Assembly: GCA_943912835.1 (NCBI GenBank)
Contig: CALTVJ010000017.1
Location: 1 to 26,934, forward strand
Reading direction: 5' to 3'
DNA: 26,934 bases
Source: an uncultured Porphyromonas sp.
GTDB lineage: Bacteria > Bacteroidota > Bacteroidia > Bacteroidales > Porphyromonadaceae
Shown: positions 1 to 8,421 of the stretch, piece by piece
How the letters are laid out: each line of letters starts with the position of its first letter
How positions within the stretch are numbered: position 1 is the stretch's first letter
Position numbers and translations under genes: made by a program
The notes under the pieces: model-generated
What the model was told of the DNA's origin: nothing
Seen by the model: only the letters and a program-made list of their open reading frames with translations
Database searches by the model: none

Positions 1-42
1 GGGACTACCTCAGAATGATCTAGCAACAGATCTAGAACTACA

Positions 43-1032
43 TCAAGACAAGACGAGTGGCAAATAGATTTTAGCTAGACACTCTTGATACTCTTCCGCC
101 ATCTGACTATTGATCGTAATACCTCCACCGGAGCGATAGTAGTATTGCGCCTCCTCCTGCTCTATAAAACGAATCAATACACCACTATCCAACGCTTGAC
201 CATCAAAGTAACCACATACGCCCGTATAATAAGTTCGTGGCATTTGCTCTGCCTCGGCAATAAGCTCACAAGTGCGTGCTTTTGGTGCTCCACTAATAGA
301 ACCAGCAGGCAGAAGACTATCAATAATATGACCAATACGCCCTTGCCAGCCCTCAGCCAAATGCCCGACCACTTCACTACTCATCTGCAAAATGGCTCCT
401 CGGCTCGTCTCCAGACGATCAAGATACTTAAACCTATTTACTCGAACCCGCTCAGAGATACGACTCAAATCATTACGCATGAGGTCTACAATAGTACAAT
501 GCTCGCAATGCTCCTTATAGTCATTTAGAAGTAAGTCTTCGGCTTGTGGGAGTGTCGCATCTATTGTACCTTTCATCGGATAAGTTGAAATCTTGTTGTC
601 TCGGATTTGTACGAATGTTTCGGGAGAAAAACAAACACATTTATTAGGTAGAAGTAGCTTATACTTTGCAGAAGTATATGCATAAATATCCTCCAAGCTA
701 CTTTCACCCAAATCTATGGGGGTACGTAGTGTTAAGTTAGCTAAAAAACTATCCCCATCATGTAGCCCTTTGTATATCACATCAAAACGTTCGGCATAGC
801 GTGATAAGCCTTCATCCCGAACAGCAAGAATAGAAGGGATGCTCCTCGGCTTGCTCGGCATCGGGCTCTGATACTCTCCTACAGCAAAAGCAAGCCCCCC
901 TAAGTCCTCCAACGAAGACAAAGGATTTAAGATAAATACACCCTCAGAACCTTCGTAATCCAAAGCAAAGAAGAAAGCTTGACCTCGCTCCCCAGCTTCA
1001 TTCATACATCTAATGACCTCTGCGTACTGCAT
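43..1032 (-). CDS. pabB: Aminodeoxychorismate synthase component I (short chorismate-binding form)
   Basis: Chorismate-binding enzyme expected to convert chorismate plus amino nitrogen to 4-amino-4-deoxychorismate for folate synthesis in the cytoplasm. The 329 residues cover essentially only the catalytic chorismate-binding domain; the N-terminal region of E. coli-type PabB/TrpE (about 450 or more residues) is reduced. Visible motifs are PMKGT (152-156), PAGSISGAPK (242-251) and SGGGI near 301-305. In this superfamily a Lys in PIKGT marks PabB, whereas TrpE has Ala there, so K154 favours aminodeoxychorismate over anthranilate synthase. The start at 1032 overlaps the end of the upstream acyltransferase gene by 23 bp; a second Met (residue 10) would remove the overlap, but the longer start keeps the usual N-terminal helix. 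No pabA or pabC lies inside the window. Bases 1-42 contain only a short open minus-strand frame running off the edge, which I cannot assign. Confidence 0.88.
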   Translation of the reverse strand: MQYAEVIRCMNEAGERGQAFFFALDYEGSEGVFILNPLSSLEDLGGLAFAVGEYQSPMPSKPRSIPSILAVRDEGLSRYAERFDVIYKGLHDGDSFLANLTLRTPIDLGESSLEDIYAYTSAKYKLLLPNKCVCFSPETFVQIRDNKISTYPMKGTIDATLPQAEDLLLNDYKEHCEHCTIVDLMRNDLSRISERVRVNRFKYLDRLETSRGAILQMSSEVVGHLAEGWQGRIGHIIDSLLPAGSISGAPKARTCELIAEAEQMPRTYYTGVCGYFDGQALDSGVLIRFIEQEEAQYYYRSGGGITINSQMAEEYQECLAKIYLPLVLS

Positions 1033-2113
1033 AACGGCTTAATTTTTGTCGAATAGGCTCATCGTATATTCTTAATAACACTTGCGCCAATAAGAGGCTC
1101 AAAGCAAACACTATGATAGCACCTCCTGCCATCTCCATGGGGCTACGTGCGTCTTGATGAAGCCACGAGATATAGAAATAAACGAATGGATAATGTACAA
1201 GATACAAGGGATATGATATCTCTCCCAACCAACGATATAGCACAGCTAAACTCCCTGAAGGCTCGGGAGTTGATGCCCCTAAGCATAGTAATAAAGGGAA
1301 CAAGACAACAACACAAACCAGCTCATATAAGGCATTGATCCAACCTTCCAACTCTCCTCCCAAGCGTGGCACGATAAGAACTAAAATCAATACAAATGCC
1401 GCAAGAGGAGTTCCCCAACTCCATTGTTGAGGCTTAAAAACTCGGGAGAGTAACATCCCCGTTGAGAATGAGAATGCAACACGTGCTAAACCGCCCCAGA
1501 AACCACCATCAGCAAAGCTCCATCCCGCACCTAGATAAGCCCAAGGAGAATGAAAAAAGACTTCATATCCAATAGCCAAAGCTGAGCATACAACAAGGAA
1601 TGTTAGAAGCCTTGTAGGCAGATGACGTAGAAATAAGACATACAATATATTAGCGATATACTCAAAAAACAAAGACCAAGTAGGACCATTCAAAGAGAAT
1701 ATCTCGGTATTACCTCGCAGATCCATACTGGAGCTTGCTGGGATCAACAACATATTCAGAAGTACGGCAAACAACAATGTTATCAAGGACTGTGGTGGGA
1801 AAGCCTGATACTTCATTTGTAAAAAATACATTATCCCCCCAAGGATAGCTCCGACAAGGAGCATCGGATGTAGCCGTATGAGTCGTCTCCGAAAGAAATC
1901 TTTCACCCCTATGGTTCGTATTCGCTCGTCGTAAGCATAGCTCACCACAAAACCAGAGAGCAGGAAGAAAAAGTCCACAGCCAAATATCCATGATTGACA
2001 ACTTGATCCAAAGGACTCGTCGCAAAAGCTTCGCCAATATGATAGCAGACAACCATAAGAGCTGCTATCCCGCGCAGAGCATCAAGTCCCAAATAATGTT
2101 TTCTTTGAAACAT
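1010..2113 (-). CDS. Acyltransferase 3 family membrane protein (OafA/YrhL-like)
   Basis: Integral membrane acyltransferase of the acyltransferase-3 family, which moves acetyl or other acyl groups onto extracytoplasmic carbohydrates such as LPS sugars or capsule. The 367 residues are almost entirely hydrophobic helices, about ten. The N-terminus carries the family signature: LDALRGIAALMVVCYH with R14 and H25, then a membrane segment DFFFLLSGFVVSYAY (47-61), then the basic loop FFRRRLIRLHP (73-83). There is no C-terminal SGNH domain, so it is the short form. It lies between the TPR/SUFU-like gene (96 bp gap) and pabB (23 bp overlap), so it is probably cotranscribed with pabB. The acceptor cannot be read from the sequence, and no glycosyltransferase genes are nearby to suggest one. 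Confidence 0.85.
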   Translation of the reverse strand: MFQRKHYLGLDALRGIAALMVVCYHIGEAFATSPLDQVVNHGYLAVDFFFLLSGFVVSYAYDERIRTIGVKDFFRRRLIRLHPMLLVGAILGGIMYFLQMKYQAFPPQSLITLLFAVLLNMLLIPASSSMDLRGNTEIFSLNGPTWSLFFEYIANILYVLFLRHLPTRLLTFLVVCSALAIGYEVFFHSPWAYLGAGWSFADGGFWGGLARVAFSFSTGMLLSRVFKPQQWSWGTPLAAFVLILVLIVPRLGGELEGWINALYELVCVVVLFPLLLCLGASTPEPSGSLAVLYRWLGEISYPLYLVHYPFVYFYISWLHQDARSPMEMAGGAIIVFALSLLLAQVLLRIYDEPIRQKLSRYAVRRGH

Positions 2114-2148
2114 CTGATTATGTTTTATTTATCCTCTTTTTTGCTTAC

Positions 2149-2156
2149 CAAAGATA
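2149..2156 (-). promoter_or_regulatory. Candidate -7 box for the acyltransferase-pabB pair
   Basis: Read on the minus strand this is TATCTTTG, a full match to the Bacteroidetes -7 consensus TAnnTTTG. It sits 35 bp upstream of the acyltransferase ATG. No clear TTG is found at the expected 19-21 bp upstream, so the call rests on the -7 box alone. Confidence 0.45.
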
Positions 2157-2208
2157 CTGATTCAAGGTTATTCCCTATTCCATAAGTACTATCATCGTAC
2201 ATTAACCT

Positions 2209-4542
2209 CTAATCGCTGATATGATCTAGCCCCTGGGTAAACATGAGAGAATCAAAGTCAATCTCTTCGTTCTCGGGCTCACTAACCAAGGGAGCTCGTC
2301 TAGGGTCAAAGATAGATGATAGCGTCCAAAAAGAAGAAATACTACGCTTATTCTTGACCGACTTGAAATGTTGATACTCTGCATCATACATAGGTGTTAT
2401 ACCAACAAAATGGACAAGCTCAGATGACTCCCTCAGCGCAATAGGAGATGTAGCCTCACTTGACTTGAATATTTTTTTAGGGGTCTCCAACAGTCTAAAT
2501 GAAGCATTCCCGGTATAAGGATGACACTTGTCTTGACTATCCAATATATGGCTAAAATCAATCAGCTCTTTATCCAACATATTTAGTGCGATCCTATCGC
2601 CATAGTCCAAATTCATTACATTTAGTTTAGAAATAATGAGGTCTACCCAAGTATCTTGTAATGCATAGTCTTCAAGAGGAATATCCTCAGCTATGGCGAT
2701 GATAAACTCTAAACGGAAAGGATCAAACTTATTGGTTTTCACCTCGATATGTTCTACATTTTTAGATATAATTGTAGACGATACTCCCTTAGTTACAATA
2801 TAATGACATCTCTTACTGAGCTCATTTGCACGATAATATAAAAGCTCAAACCGATGTCCCGTATGGTTTACAAGATATCGTCTGAAAGTCGGCTCTCCAA
2901 AACGTAGTGTATAGATTTCGTCAAATAAAGCTAGATCATCAACCGAAAGCCCTTGATCACGGTCATAAAACATATCTTTAAACTTTTCGTAATACGTCTT
3001 ATGAGTTTTTAGCTCTGCAACATATTGCCACCCAAGATCATAAGCATTGGGTATAAGATCGTCATGGTCAAAGCATATTTTGGCTAAGGTAGCCAAGATC
3101 CTTCCATCTTCCTCTCCGAAAGTCAGTGCCTGCTGATAACAGGCGACAGAACGATGTACATAATCGAGATCTCTACTAGGATCTACCCCAAACATCTGCA
3201 AATAAGCAAACCCAAGCTCGTGATACATCTTACAAGAGCTTTGTCCAGCCTCAATCTCAGCCTCTAGTAAATCAATAGCCTTTTGTGTTTGAGATAACTG
3301 ATTATATGCACAAGCTTGTACAACTCTCTCATCATGATTAAGACTTTTTCTCTTTCGTACCTGATCTAGGACTATTTCAGGAGCCACAAAACGCCTTCCC
3401 ATCTCTACTATATCCAAATCCCTCACATCAAAAACGCTAACAAATCGCTCTTCTCCGTCTAGACCATAGCGATCCAAATAAATAGAGCAATCAGAATCTG
3501 TACTACAAGACTTCAAAGCTTCCAACATAGTCTGAGGTTCTGCTACTAAGAGATCTACGATCCAAATATCTTCATCTTTACCTGCTTCTGCAGAACCTAC
3601 AACATAGAATAAATTTTTCTCCGAGAACTTGGCTCCAACATTTTGCAATATCGCAAGAGTTGCGTTTTTGGCCTTATCTAGATCATGTGGATAATGCGAA
3701 TACAGACTATATAGCTGCACCCCCACCTCAGAGAGTCCTCTCAAACTAGGTTGATCGGTGTCTTCATGATTAGTAGGCTTCTTAAAAATAACCTCATCAA
3801 GCAATGCTGGAAAAGCAATACGTCCCCGATTACGTAGATTATCCATGTTATCAAGCTCATAGCTACAAGGATACTGCATAGGAGAAAAAGGGATCGGAGG
3901 GAAGAAGTCCACTTCTTGATCTCCGACTAACGAATGCTGGCGATACAGAGCAAGCAAAGTTTTACCCCGTTTTTGCTGTGGTTCTACAATACGTATCTCT
4001 TGCAGAAATATCTCTACAAAGGGTTCTCCAAACAAAGACACAATAAACGCTCTACATTGGTAAAAAACTTTGGGATCATAGAGATCTATCGTTTTACTGT
4101 ACAAATTTAGCTCTGTCGGATTACCTTCAGTAAAGTAGCCATATACTTTAGACAAAATCGTCGAGGGGGCTATAGCTCCTGCCATCTGAGCATCGTAATC
4201 TTGCTCACATCCTTGATCAAGAATAAAACGACACCACGTAGTAAGCTCAGAGGGCATAAGCTGACTAATAAATACCTTGATATAGTACAAATATGTCGCC
4301 TCCTTAATAGGGATAAAAAGCGTCAGCTTATCGTCTCTATCTTGAGGTAAAAACACCTTCAAATCGATGGCTGGGTGTATCTCTTTGCCCAGAGTATGCA
4401 ACTCTGAGACCCTCAGACTATGAGCATCTAGATCGCTACGTTTGTTTTTGCGATTACGGATAAGATACAATTGTTTTTTATGAGATTGGACATAACTCCA
4501 AAATGCTACTATGCGACTCTCTAAATCTATTGTTTGTGCCAT
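2209..4542 (-). CDS. TPR-like protein with a SUFU-like C-terminal domain, function unknown
   Basis: I cannot name this 777-residue protein. No signal peptide or membrane segment is visible, so it is probably cytoplasmic. Residues about 1-200 form an uncharacterised region rich in aromatics and charge. Residues about 290-380 look like a separate alpha/beta module. Residues about 405-500 contain repeated amphipathic helices with TPR-like spacing (for example HELGFAYLQM and SVACYQQALTFGEEDGRILA). Residues about 560-750 resemble the suppressor-of-fused (SUFU) fold: a RCHYIVTKGVSS strand, LEFIIAIAEDIP, and near the end VHFVGITPMYDAEYQHFK, like the bacterial SUFU pattern of hydrophobic strand, P, then acidic helix. 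SUFU-type domains in bacteria are often immunity proteins of polymorphic toxin systems, but no toxin gene is adjacent. It is flanked by a hairpin on the hpf side and a promoter-like box on the acyltransferase side, so it may be transcribed alone. Confidence 0.7.
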   Translation of the reverse strand: MAQTIDLESRIVAFWSYVQSHKKQLYLIRNRKNKRSDLDAHSLRVSELHTLGKEIHPAIDLKVFLPQDRDDKLTLFIPIKEATYLYYIKVFISQLMPSELTTWCRFILDQGCEQDYDAQMAGAIAPSTILSKVYGYFTEGNPTELNLYSKTIDLYDPKVFYQCRAFIVSLFGEPFVEIFLQEIRIVEPQQKRGKTLLALYRQHSLVGDQEVDFFPPIPFSPMQYPCSYELDNMDNLRNRGRIAFPALLDEVIFKKPTNHEDTDQPSLRGLSEVGVQLYSLYSHYPHDLDKAKNATLAILQNVGAKFSEKNLFYVVGSAEAGKDEDIWIVDLLVAEPQTMLEALKSCSTDSDCSIYLDRYGLDGEERFVSVFDVRDLDIVEMGRRFVAPEIVLDQVRKRKSLNHDERVVQACAYNQLSQTQKAIDLLEAEIEAGQSSCKMYHELGFAYLQMFGVDPSRDLDYVHRSVACYQQALTFGEEDGRILATLAKICFDHDDLIPNAYDLGWQYVAELKTHKTYYEKFKDMFYDRDQGLSVDDLALFDEIYTLRFGEPTFRRYLVNHTGHRFELLYYRANELSKRCHYIVTKGVSSTIISKNVEHIEVKTNKFDPFRLEFIIAIAEDIPLEDYALQDTWVDLIISKLNVMNLDYGDRIALNMLDKELIDFSHILDSQDKCHPYTGNASFRLLETPKKIFKSSEATSPIALRESSELVHFVGITPMYDAEYQHFKSVKNKRSISSFWTLSSIFDPRRAPLVSEPENEEIDFDSLMFTQGLDHISD

Positions 4543-4563
4543 CGTTTTATCATTTAGTCAAAT

Positions 4564-4600
4564 AAGCTCCAACCGTGAGTATTTATCACAATTGGAGCTT
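4564..4600 (-). terminator. Hairpin downstream of hpf, likely terminator
   Basis: AAGCTCCAA (4564-4572) pairs perfectly with TTGGAGCTT (4592-4600), and an inner GTGA/TCAC can extend the stem. On the minus strand the 3' arm is followed by ATTTGACT, only moderately U-rich. It lies between the hpf stop and the next gene, where the polyprenyl synthase-tatD-xerC-hpf run should end. Confidence 0.6.
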
Positions 4601-4623
4601 AATTTTACAACGCTGTAGAGTAG

Positions 4624-4920
4624 CTAATGCGACTCTTTGTGTTTCTCTATCTGTCGCTTCAGAGCATCTATAACTAGATCGACAGCTTCTTCAAAAGTAT
4701 CAGCTACTTTATCGGCAAAAAACTCTTGTCCTTTGGTATAGAGCTTAATACTTGCCTCTTTATTGTGTTTCACTTCGGGTTTTGTCACCTTAAGAATAAC
4801 CTCTGCACGATGAGCATCATCAGCAAAACGTGTGAGCTTCTCCAACTTCTTATGGATGAATGTTTCTAATGCTTCGCTTACATCAAAGTGTAGTGCCTGA
4901 ATTCTGATATCCATAATCAT
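4624..4920 (-). CDS. hpf: Short ribosome hibernation-promoting factor (HPF/RaiA family)
   Basis: Short HPF/RaiA protein that binds the 30S decoding region and silences ribosomes in stationary phase or stress. The 98-residue length matches short HPF without the dimerisation tail of long HPF. Family features are the opening strand (M)DIRIQALHFDVSEALETFIHKKLEKL, the VILKV strand, and the acidic helix DTFEEAVDLVIDALKRQIEKHKE. Its first possible ATG (4918-4920) overlaps the xerC stop codon in an ATGA junction, indicating translational coupling; the ATG at residue 3 (4912-4914) is an equally good start and gives the more typical N-terminus MDIRIQ. It is the last gene of the polyprenyl synthase-tatD-xerC-hpf run, followed by a hairpin. 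Confidence 0.9.
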   Translation of the reverse strand: MIMDIRIQALHFDVSEALETFIHKKLEKLTRFADDAHRAEVILKVTKPEVKHNKEASIKLYTKGQEFFADKVADTFEEAVDLVIDALKRQIEKHKESH

Positions 4921-5819
4921 TTTTCTTTTTTTGCCCTCGGATGATGGGCGTTATACATCTGTTGTATTTGTTTGAAAGAAGTATGTGTATAAACGACCGT
5001 AGTAGACAATCTACTATGCCCCATAAGCTCCTTAATAGCCTTGAGATCTGCACCTCCATTTAGCATATCTGTAGCAAAGGTATGACGCAGAGTGTGAGGA
5101 CCTCGTCGAGCCAAATTAGGCACAGTACTGAGCGCGCTTCGTACCACCTTATAGAGCTCGCTAATAGACATCTTCTTACCTCTCAAAGATAGGAAAAATT
5201 GTTCGGATTGACCAAATGTTTTATCTCGTAATGTACGCCAGTGCTCTATCTCTTGAGCTAAGTTTTTACCAAAAAACACTACTCGCTCTTTAGCCCCCTT
5301 ACCCAAGACTTTCAGACGACGATCTCTCGTATTGACATCAATATCCCTTAGCCCCAAGAGTTCACTACGACGTAACCCACACTCATACAACATAGCAAGA
5401 ATAAGGTGATTACGCAGAGTTTCAACATCTTCCGATTCTGCTCCATCTTGCAAGATACGCTCCATATCTTCATTAGGGACGAAGACAGGTAGAGCTTTCG
5501 TCCCTTTTGGGGGTTTCTGTGCTGTCATAGGAGAATAAGGGATATGTCCGATCTTGTGTAAAAACTTATAGAACCCCTTAACAGCATAAAGTTTGCGTGA
5601 TGAGCTACTCGCTTTATACCCCGACTTCATCATATCATTGAGCCACATATCAACCAAATGACTATCCTTTACAGAAGGTCTAAGTTCCTCCCCAATATAA
5701 GATCTACAAAAATCTAAATAAGACTGTAAATCCCTCATATAGCCATCGACAGTCAAATCGGACCTATTTTGCTCCTCTGCCAAGTAGCGTCTATAACGCT
5801 CCAAAAAATGCCCCAACAT
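4917..5819 (-). CDS. xerC: Site-specific tyrosine recombinase, XerC/XerD type
   Basis: Tyrosine recombinase expected to resolve chromosome dimers at dif. At 300 residues it is the usual Xer length. The N-terminal SAM-like core-binding domain covers about residues 1-95. The catalytic domain has every active-site residue: R150 (in ECGLRRSEL), K174 (GKGAKER), H242 and R245 (HTLRH), H268 (LMGHSRLSTT) and nucleophile Y277 (VVYTHTS). Spacing and motifs match housekeeping Xer proteins rather than transposon integrases, and no mobile-element hallmarks surround it. Whether it is XerC or XerD cannot be settled without the partner; the coupling to hpf fits the Bacteroidetes gene usually labelled xerC. 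It starts 18 bp after tatD and overlaps hpf by 4 bp. Confidence 0.9.
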   Translation of the reverse strand: MLGHFLERYRRYLAEEQNRSDLTVDGYMRDLQSYLDFCRSYIGEELRPSVKDSHLVDMWLNDMMKSGYKASSSSRKLYAVKGFYKFLHKIGHIPYSPMTAQKPPKGTKALPVFVPNEDMERILQDGAESEDVETLRNHLILAMLYECGLRRSELLGLRDIDVNTRDRRLKVLGKGAKERVVFFGKNLAQEIEHWRTLRDKTFGQSEQFFLSLRGKKMSISELYKVVRSALSTVPNLARRGPHTLRHTFATDMLNGGADLKAIKELMGHSRLSTTVVYTHTSFKQIQQMYNAHHPRAKKEK

Positions 5820-5837
5820 ATCAACTTTAGACTAAGA

Positions 5838-6605
5838 TCATAAGGCAAAAATCTTACGAGCATTATCGGTCGTCACCTCAGCAAAGCGCATATAATCCAT
5901 CTGCCAAAGATCTGATAAATATTTAGCCGTATGAGCCACAAAAGCAGGTTCATTACGGCGACCACGCACTGGTACAGGAGCCAGATAAGGTGCATCCGTC
6001 TCAACAAGCAAACGTTCTATAGGTATCTCTGTAATATAATCCCTCAAGTTGGCATTTTTAAATGTTGCTACACCATTGATAGCAATCATCAGGTTGGGAA
6101 AACTCAAAACTGCTCGCATCTCCTCAGCTGTCCCAGTGAAGCTATGTAAAATACCGCGAACATCCCTAAACTCAGCTTCTCGCAAGATATCTATAACGTC
6201 GGCAAAAGCATTACGAACATGAAAAATCACAGGCAAATCAAGCTCCAAGGCCCAACGCAATTGCTCTCGCAAGGCTTCTTGCTGCTGATCTTTGAAGTCG
6301 GTCGACCAATAATAGTCCAACCCAATCTCTCCAATTGCCACCCAAGGCTCACTATATAAATGAGCCTTCATAAAATCTAATTGCTCTCTATAATCTTCCT
6401 TAACGTAAGCAGGATGTAGCCCAACCGCCGCAGATGTTTGCTTGGGGTATGTATGCAATACTTCCACGAGTCTAGGATAGTCCTCTCTGCTGATACTAGG
6501 CATCACGATGTGGCCTACCCCCTCTTGGAAGGCTCTCTCAAGCATCTCAGCTCTATCCTCATCAAATTCCTCACTATATATATGAGCGTGTGTATCTATC
6601 AGCAT
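5838..6605 (-). CDS. TatD family metal-dependent hydrolase / DNase
   Basis: TatD-type amidohydrolase-fold nuclease (3'-5' exonuclease activity on DNA or RNA is known for the family), cytoplasmic. The 255 residues match the family length. Metal ligands are all present: H6 and H8 in DTHAH, E93 in IGEIGLDYY, H129 in VIFHV, H154 in ILHSFTG, and D204 in VETDAPYL. The C-terminus PVRGRRNEPAFVAHTAKYL is typical. The start follows the stop codon of the polyprenyl synthase gene with no gap, and xerC begins 18 bp after its end, so it is mid-operon. TatD paralogues (YcfH, YjjV) are hard to distinguish, so no symbol is given. Confidence 0.92.
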   Translation of the reverse strand: MLIDTHAHIYSEEFDEDRAEMLERAFQEGVGHIVMPSISREDYPRLVEVLHTYPKQTSAAVGLHPAYVKEDYREQLDFMKAHLYSEPWVAIGEIGLDYYWSTDFKDQQQEALREQLRWALELDLPVIFHVRNAFADVIDILREAEFRDVRGILHSFTGTAEEMRAVLSFPNLMIAINGVATFKNANLRDYITEIPIERLLVETDAPYLAPVPVRGRRNEPAFVAHTAKYLSDLWQMDYMRFAEVTTDNARKIFAL

Positions 6606-7583
6606 CTAACTTTGACGTGTAGTTAACTTATCAAAAAGAGATAGGAGTGGGTTCAATGCCTCAGGGTCAACCTCCAAACTATGTAGTATAGCCCTAGTCT
6701 CTTGAGTCAACTGAAGTATCCTCTCTTGAGCATACTCTGGTGTCTTTGCTTCATTATACAAAGCCCTAACTCCACTAATACGCTCCTCTCTATAGTCCTC
6801 GCCCAAGGTCATAAGTTTATCTAAGACTGCTTTTTGCTCCACACTCAGATGCTCCTGAGTATAAAGCAACATCAACGTCTTCTTGGCATTCATAATGTCT
6901 CCTCCAATGGGTTTGCCAAACGTGGCCTCGTCACCATAAACATCTAGATAATCATCTTGTATCTGAAAGGCAACCCCCAAGGCTTGTCCAACTTTATCTA
7001 AGAGTGAAGCCTGCTCGTCTGTCGCCCCTCCAGCTAAAGCCCCTAATCGCAATGAGGCCCCAAGTAACACAGCCGTTTTAAGTCGTATCATCTCCATATA
7101 CTCTGCACTCGTCACATCACTACGCTCTTCAAACTCCATATCGTATTGCTGACCTTGACAAACTTCTACAGCCATCTGATTGAAAAAACGCAACACCTTA
7201 GCAAGCAAGTGTACATCCTCAATTCCCTCCAAAGCCCGATAGGCCTCAATACTCATGACATCGCCTGAGAGGATAGCCGTATTTTCACTCCACTTACGAT
7301 AAACAGTAGCTTGACCTCGTCTTAAGGGCGACTTATCCATCAAATCATCATGCAAAAGTGTAAAGTTATGAAAGACCTCTAGTGCCACAGCTATCGGTAA
7401 AGCATCGCGATGGCTACTACTAAAAAGGCGACAAGCCAAAAGGCAAAGTAATGGGCGTATACGTTTGCCTCCAAGCTTCAAAGTATAATCAATAGGTTCA
7501 AATAGCCCTATGGGTTGTTTACTTTGATATCCTCGAGCCTGCAAAGCAAGCTCGATATCGTGTATCAAAATCTCTTGTATCAT
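6606..7583 (-). CDS. Polyprenyl diphosphate synthase (trans-isoprenyl, probably FPP/GGPP range)
   Basis: Head-to-tail trans-prenyltransferase that condenses isopentenyl diphosphate with allylic diphosphates. The 325 residues hold LGGKRIRP (37-44), the first aspartate-rich motif DDLMD (79-83), and the second QDDYLD (209-214), followed by GKPIGGDI and the KKT lysine. The first motif lacks the two-residue insertion of type II short-chain enzymes and has Phe at the -5 position (F74) with small T75 at -4; in archaeal-type GGPP synthases an aromatic at -5 sets C20 length, so a C15-C20 product is inferred but not proven. A longer quinone side-chain synthase (ispB-like) remains possible. First gene of the run leading to tatD, xerC and hpf, starting just after the tonB terminator; I see no good promoter in the 14-bp gap. 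Confidence 0.9.
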   Translation of the reverse strand: MIQEILIHDIELALQARGYQSKQPIGLFEPIDYTLKLGGKRIRPLLCLLACRLFSSSHRDALPIAVALEVFHNFTLLHDDLMDKSPLRRGQATVYRKWSENTAILSGDVMSIEAYRALEGIEDVHLLAKVLRFFNQMAVEVCQGQQYDMEFEERSDVTSAEYMEMIRLKTAVLLGASLRLGALAGGATDEQASLLDKVGQALGVAFQIQDDYLDVYGDEATFGKPIGGDIMNAKKTLMLLYTQEHLSVEQKAVLDKLMTLGEDYREERISGVRALYNEAKTPEYAQERILQLTQETRAILHSLEVDPEALNPLLSLFDKLTTRQS

Positions 7584-7597
7584 CGTATCAAAATATC

Positions 7598-7640
7598 AAA
7601 AAAGGCTGTGAGCCTCTCCAAAGGAGGAGCTCACGGCCTC
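7598..7640 (-). terminator. Rho-independent terminator of tonB
   Basis: On the minus strand, just after the tonB stop, AGGCCGTGAGCTCCTCC pairs with GGAGAGGCTCACAGCCT across a short TTT loop with a few mismatches, and a run of six T follows. This is the strongest intrinsic terminator in the left half of the window. It sits only 14 bp before the polyprenyl synthase ATG. Confidence 0.85.
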
Positions 7641-7666
7641 TATAGTTAACTTTACTAAAAACCTTT

Positions 7667-8356
7667 TTATTGTAGGCGGAAAGCCACTGGCAAGGTAAAA
7701 CGAGAACGTACTGGTTTACCACGTTGCTTACCAGGTTTCCACTTAGGCATTTCCTTCACAACACGCATAGCTTCCTTATCCAAAGATGAGTCTACACCAC
7801 GCACAACCTTGATGTCTGTGATAGAACCATCTTTCTCTACAACAAACTGAAGAACTACACGTCCTTGGATACCGTTCTCTACAGCAATTTCTGGATAAAC
7901 AATCTTCTTACCAAGATAAGCTTGTACGTCACCATCAGGGAAAGAGGCATTTTCTTCTACCACTGTAAAGATTTCGTCAGCAGCTTCTTCTTCAACAACC
8001 ACAACAGGTGGTGGTGGTGGTGCTGGCTTACCTTCATCAACAGACTGGAAGCGAGTATTTACCTCCTGTTTGTTATCTACAACATTAAACTCTTGAGGCA
8101 GCTCTTGAATCACTTCCTCTGGTGCTTGTTGTTGTGGTGGTTCTGGCTCCTCTGGTTGCTCTTCCTTAACGTCCTCGATGAGCATTGTTTCTTCACGCTC
8201 AAACAGGTTGGAATTGCGCTCTATTTTTTCAGCCTTTGCGTAAGAACGCCACTGCAATCCCGTGAAGAGGACAGCTAGAGCGACTACTAGACCAAGCAAG
8301 AGGTTGTAGCCTTTGCCACGCTCCAAATCTGCGTGAGGGGCTTTTTTGATTTCCAT
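7667..8356 (-). CDS. tonB: TonB family energy-transducing protein
   Basis: TonB protein linking the ExbBD proton-motive complex in the inner membrane to TonB-dependent outer-membrane receptors. The 229 residues show a cytoplasmic N-terminus, one membrane segment (about 17-34), a periplasmic Pro/Glu-rich spacer (about 62-125, with EQPEEPEPPQQQAPEE and PAPPPPPVVVVEEE), and a TonB C-terminal domain (about 150-229) with YPEIAVENGIQGRV and the end FTLPVAFRLQ. No exbB, exbD or receptor genes are adjacent. It stands alone between its own promoter and a strong terminator, so it is probably monocistronic. Bacteroidetes carry several TonB paralogues, so this may not be the only one. Confidence 0.92.
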   Translation of the reverse strand: MEIKKAPHADLERGKGYNLLLGLVVALAVLFTGLQWRSYAKAEKIERNSNLFEREETMLIEDVKEEQPEEPEPPQQQAPEEVIQELPQEFNVVDNKQEVNTRFQSVDEGKPAPPPPPVVVVEEEAADEIFTVVEENASFPDGDVQAYLGKKIVYPEIAVENGIQGRVVLQFVVEKDGSITDIKVVRGVDSSLDKEAMRVVKEMPKWKPGKQRGKPVRSRFTLPVAFRLQ

Positions 8357-8421
8357 GACAATTATTCTATTAAAGTTTTTATCTCATAAACGGTATGACA
8401 CATCGTACCATACAGATAGAG

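Noticed and set aside
1..42. Start of a pabC-like gene on the minus strand at the window edge
   Set aside because: An ATG overlaps the pabB stop but is followed at once by TAG; another frame is open to the edge but has no ATG and too few codons to identify.
4917..5819. Tyrosine recombinase as the integrase of a mobile element
   Set aside because: Motifs and 300-residue length fit housekeeping Xer; it is coupled to hpf and tatD, and no attachment repeats, tRNA or cargo genes are beside it.
7865..8278. 137-codon plus-strand frame antisense to tonB with Trp/Leu runs
   Set aside because: It is the mirror of the Pro/Glu-rich codons of tonB; the poly-Trp stretch is the complement of proline codons, and tonB is clearly the real gene.
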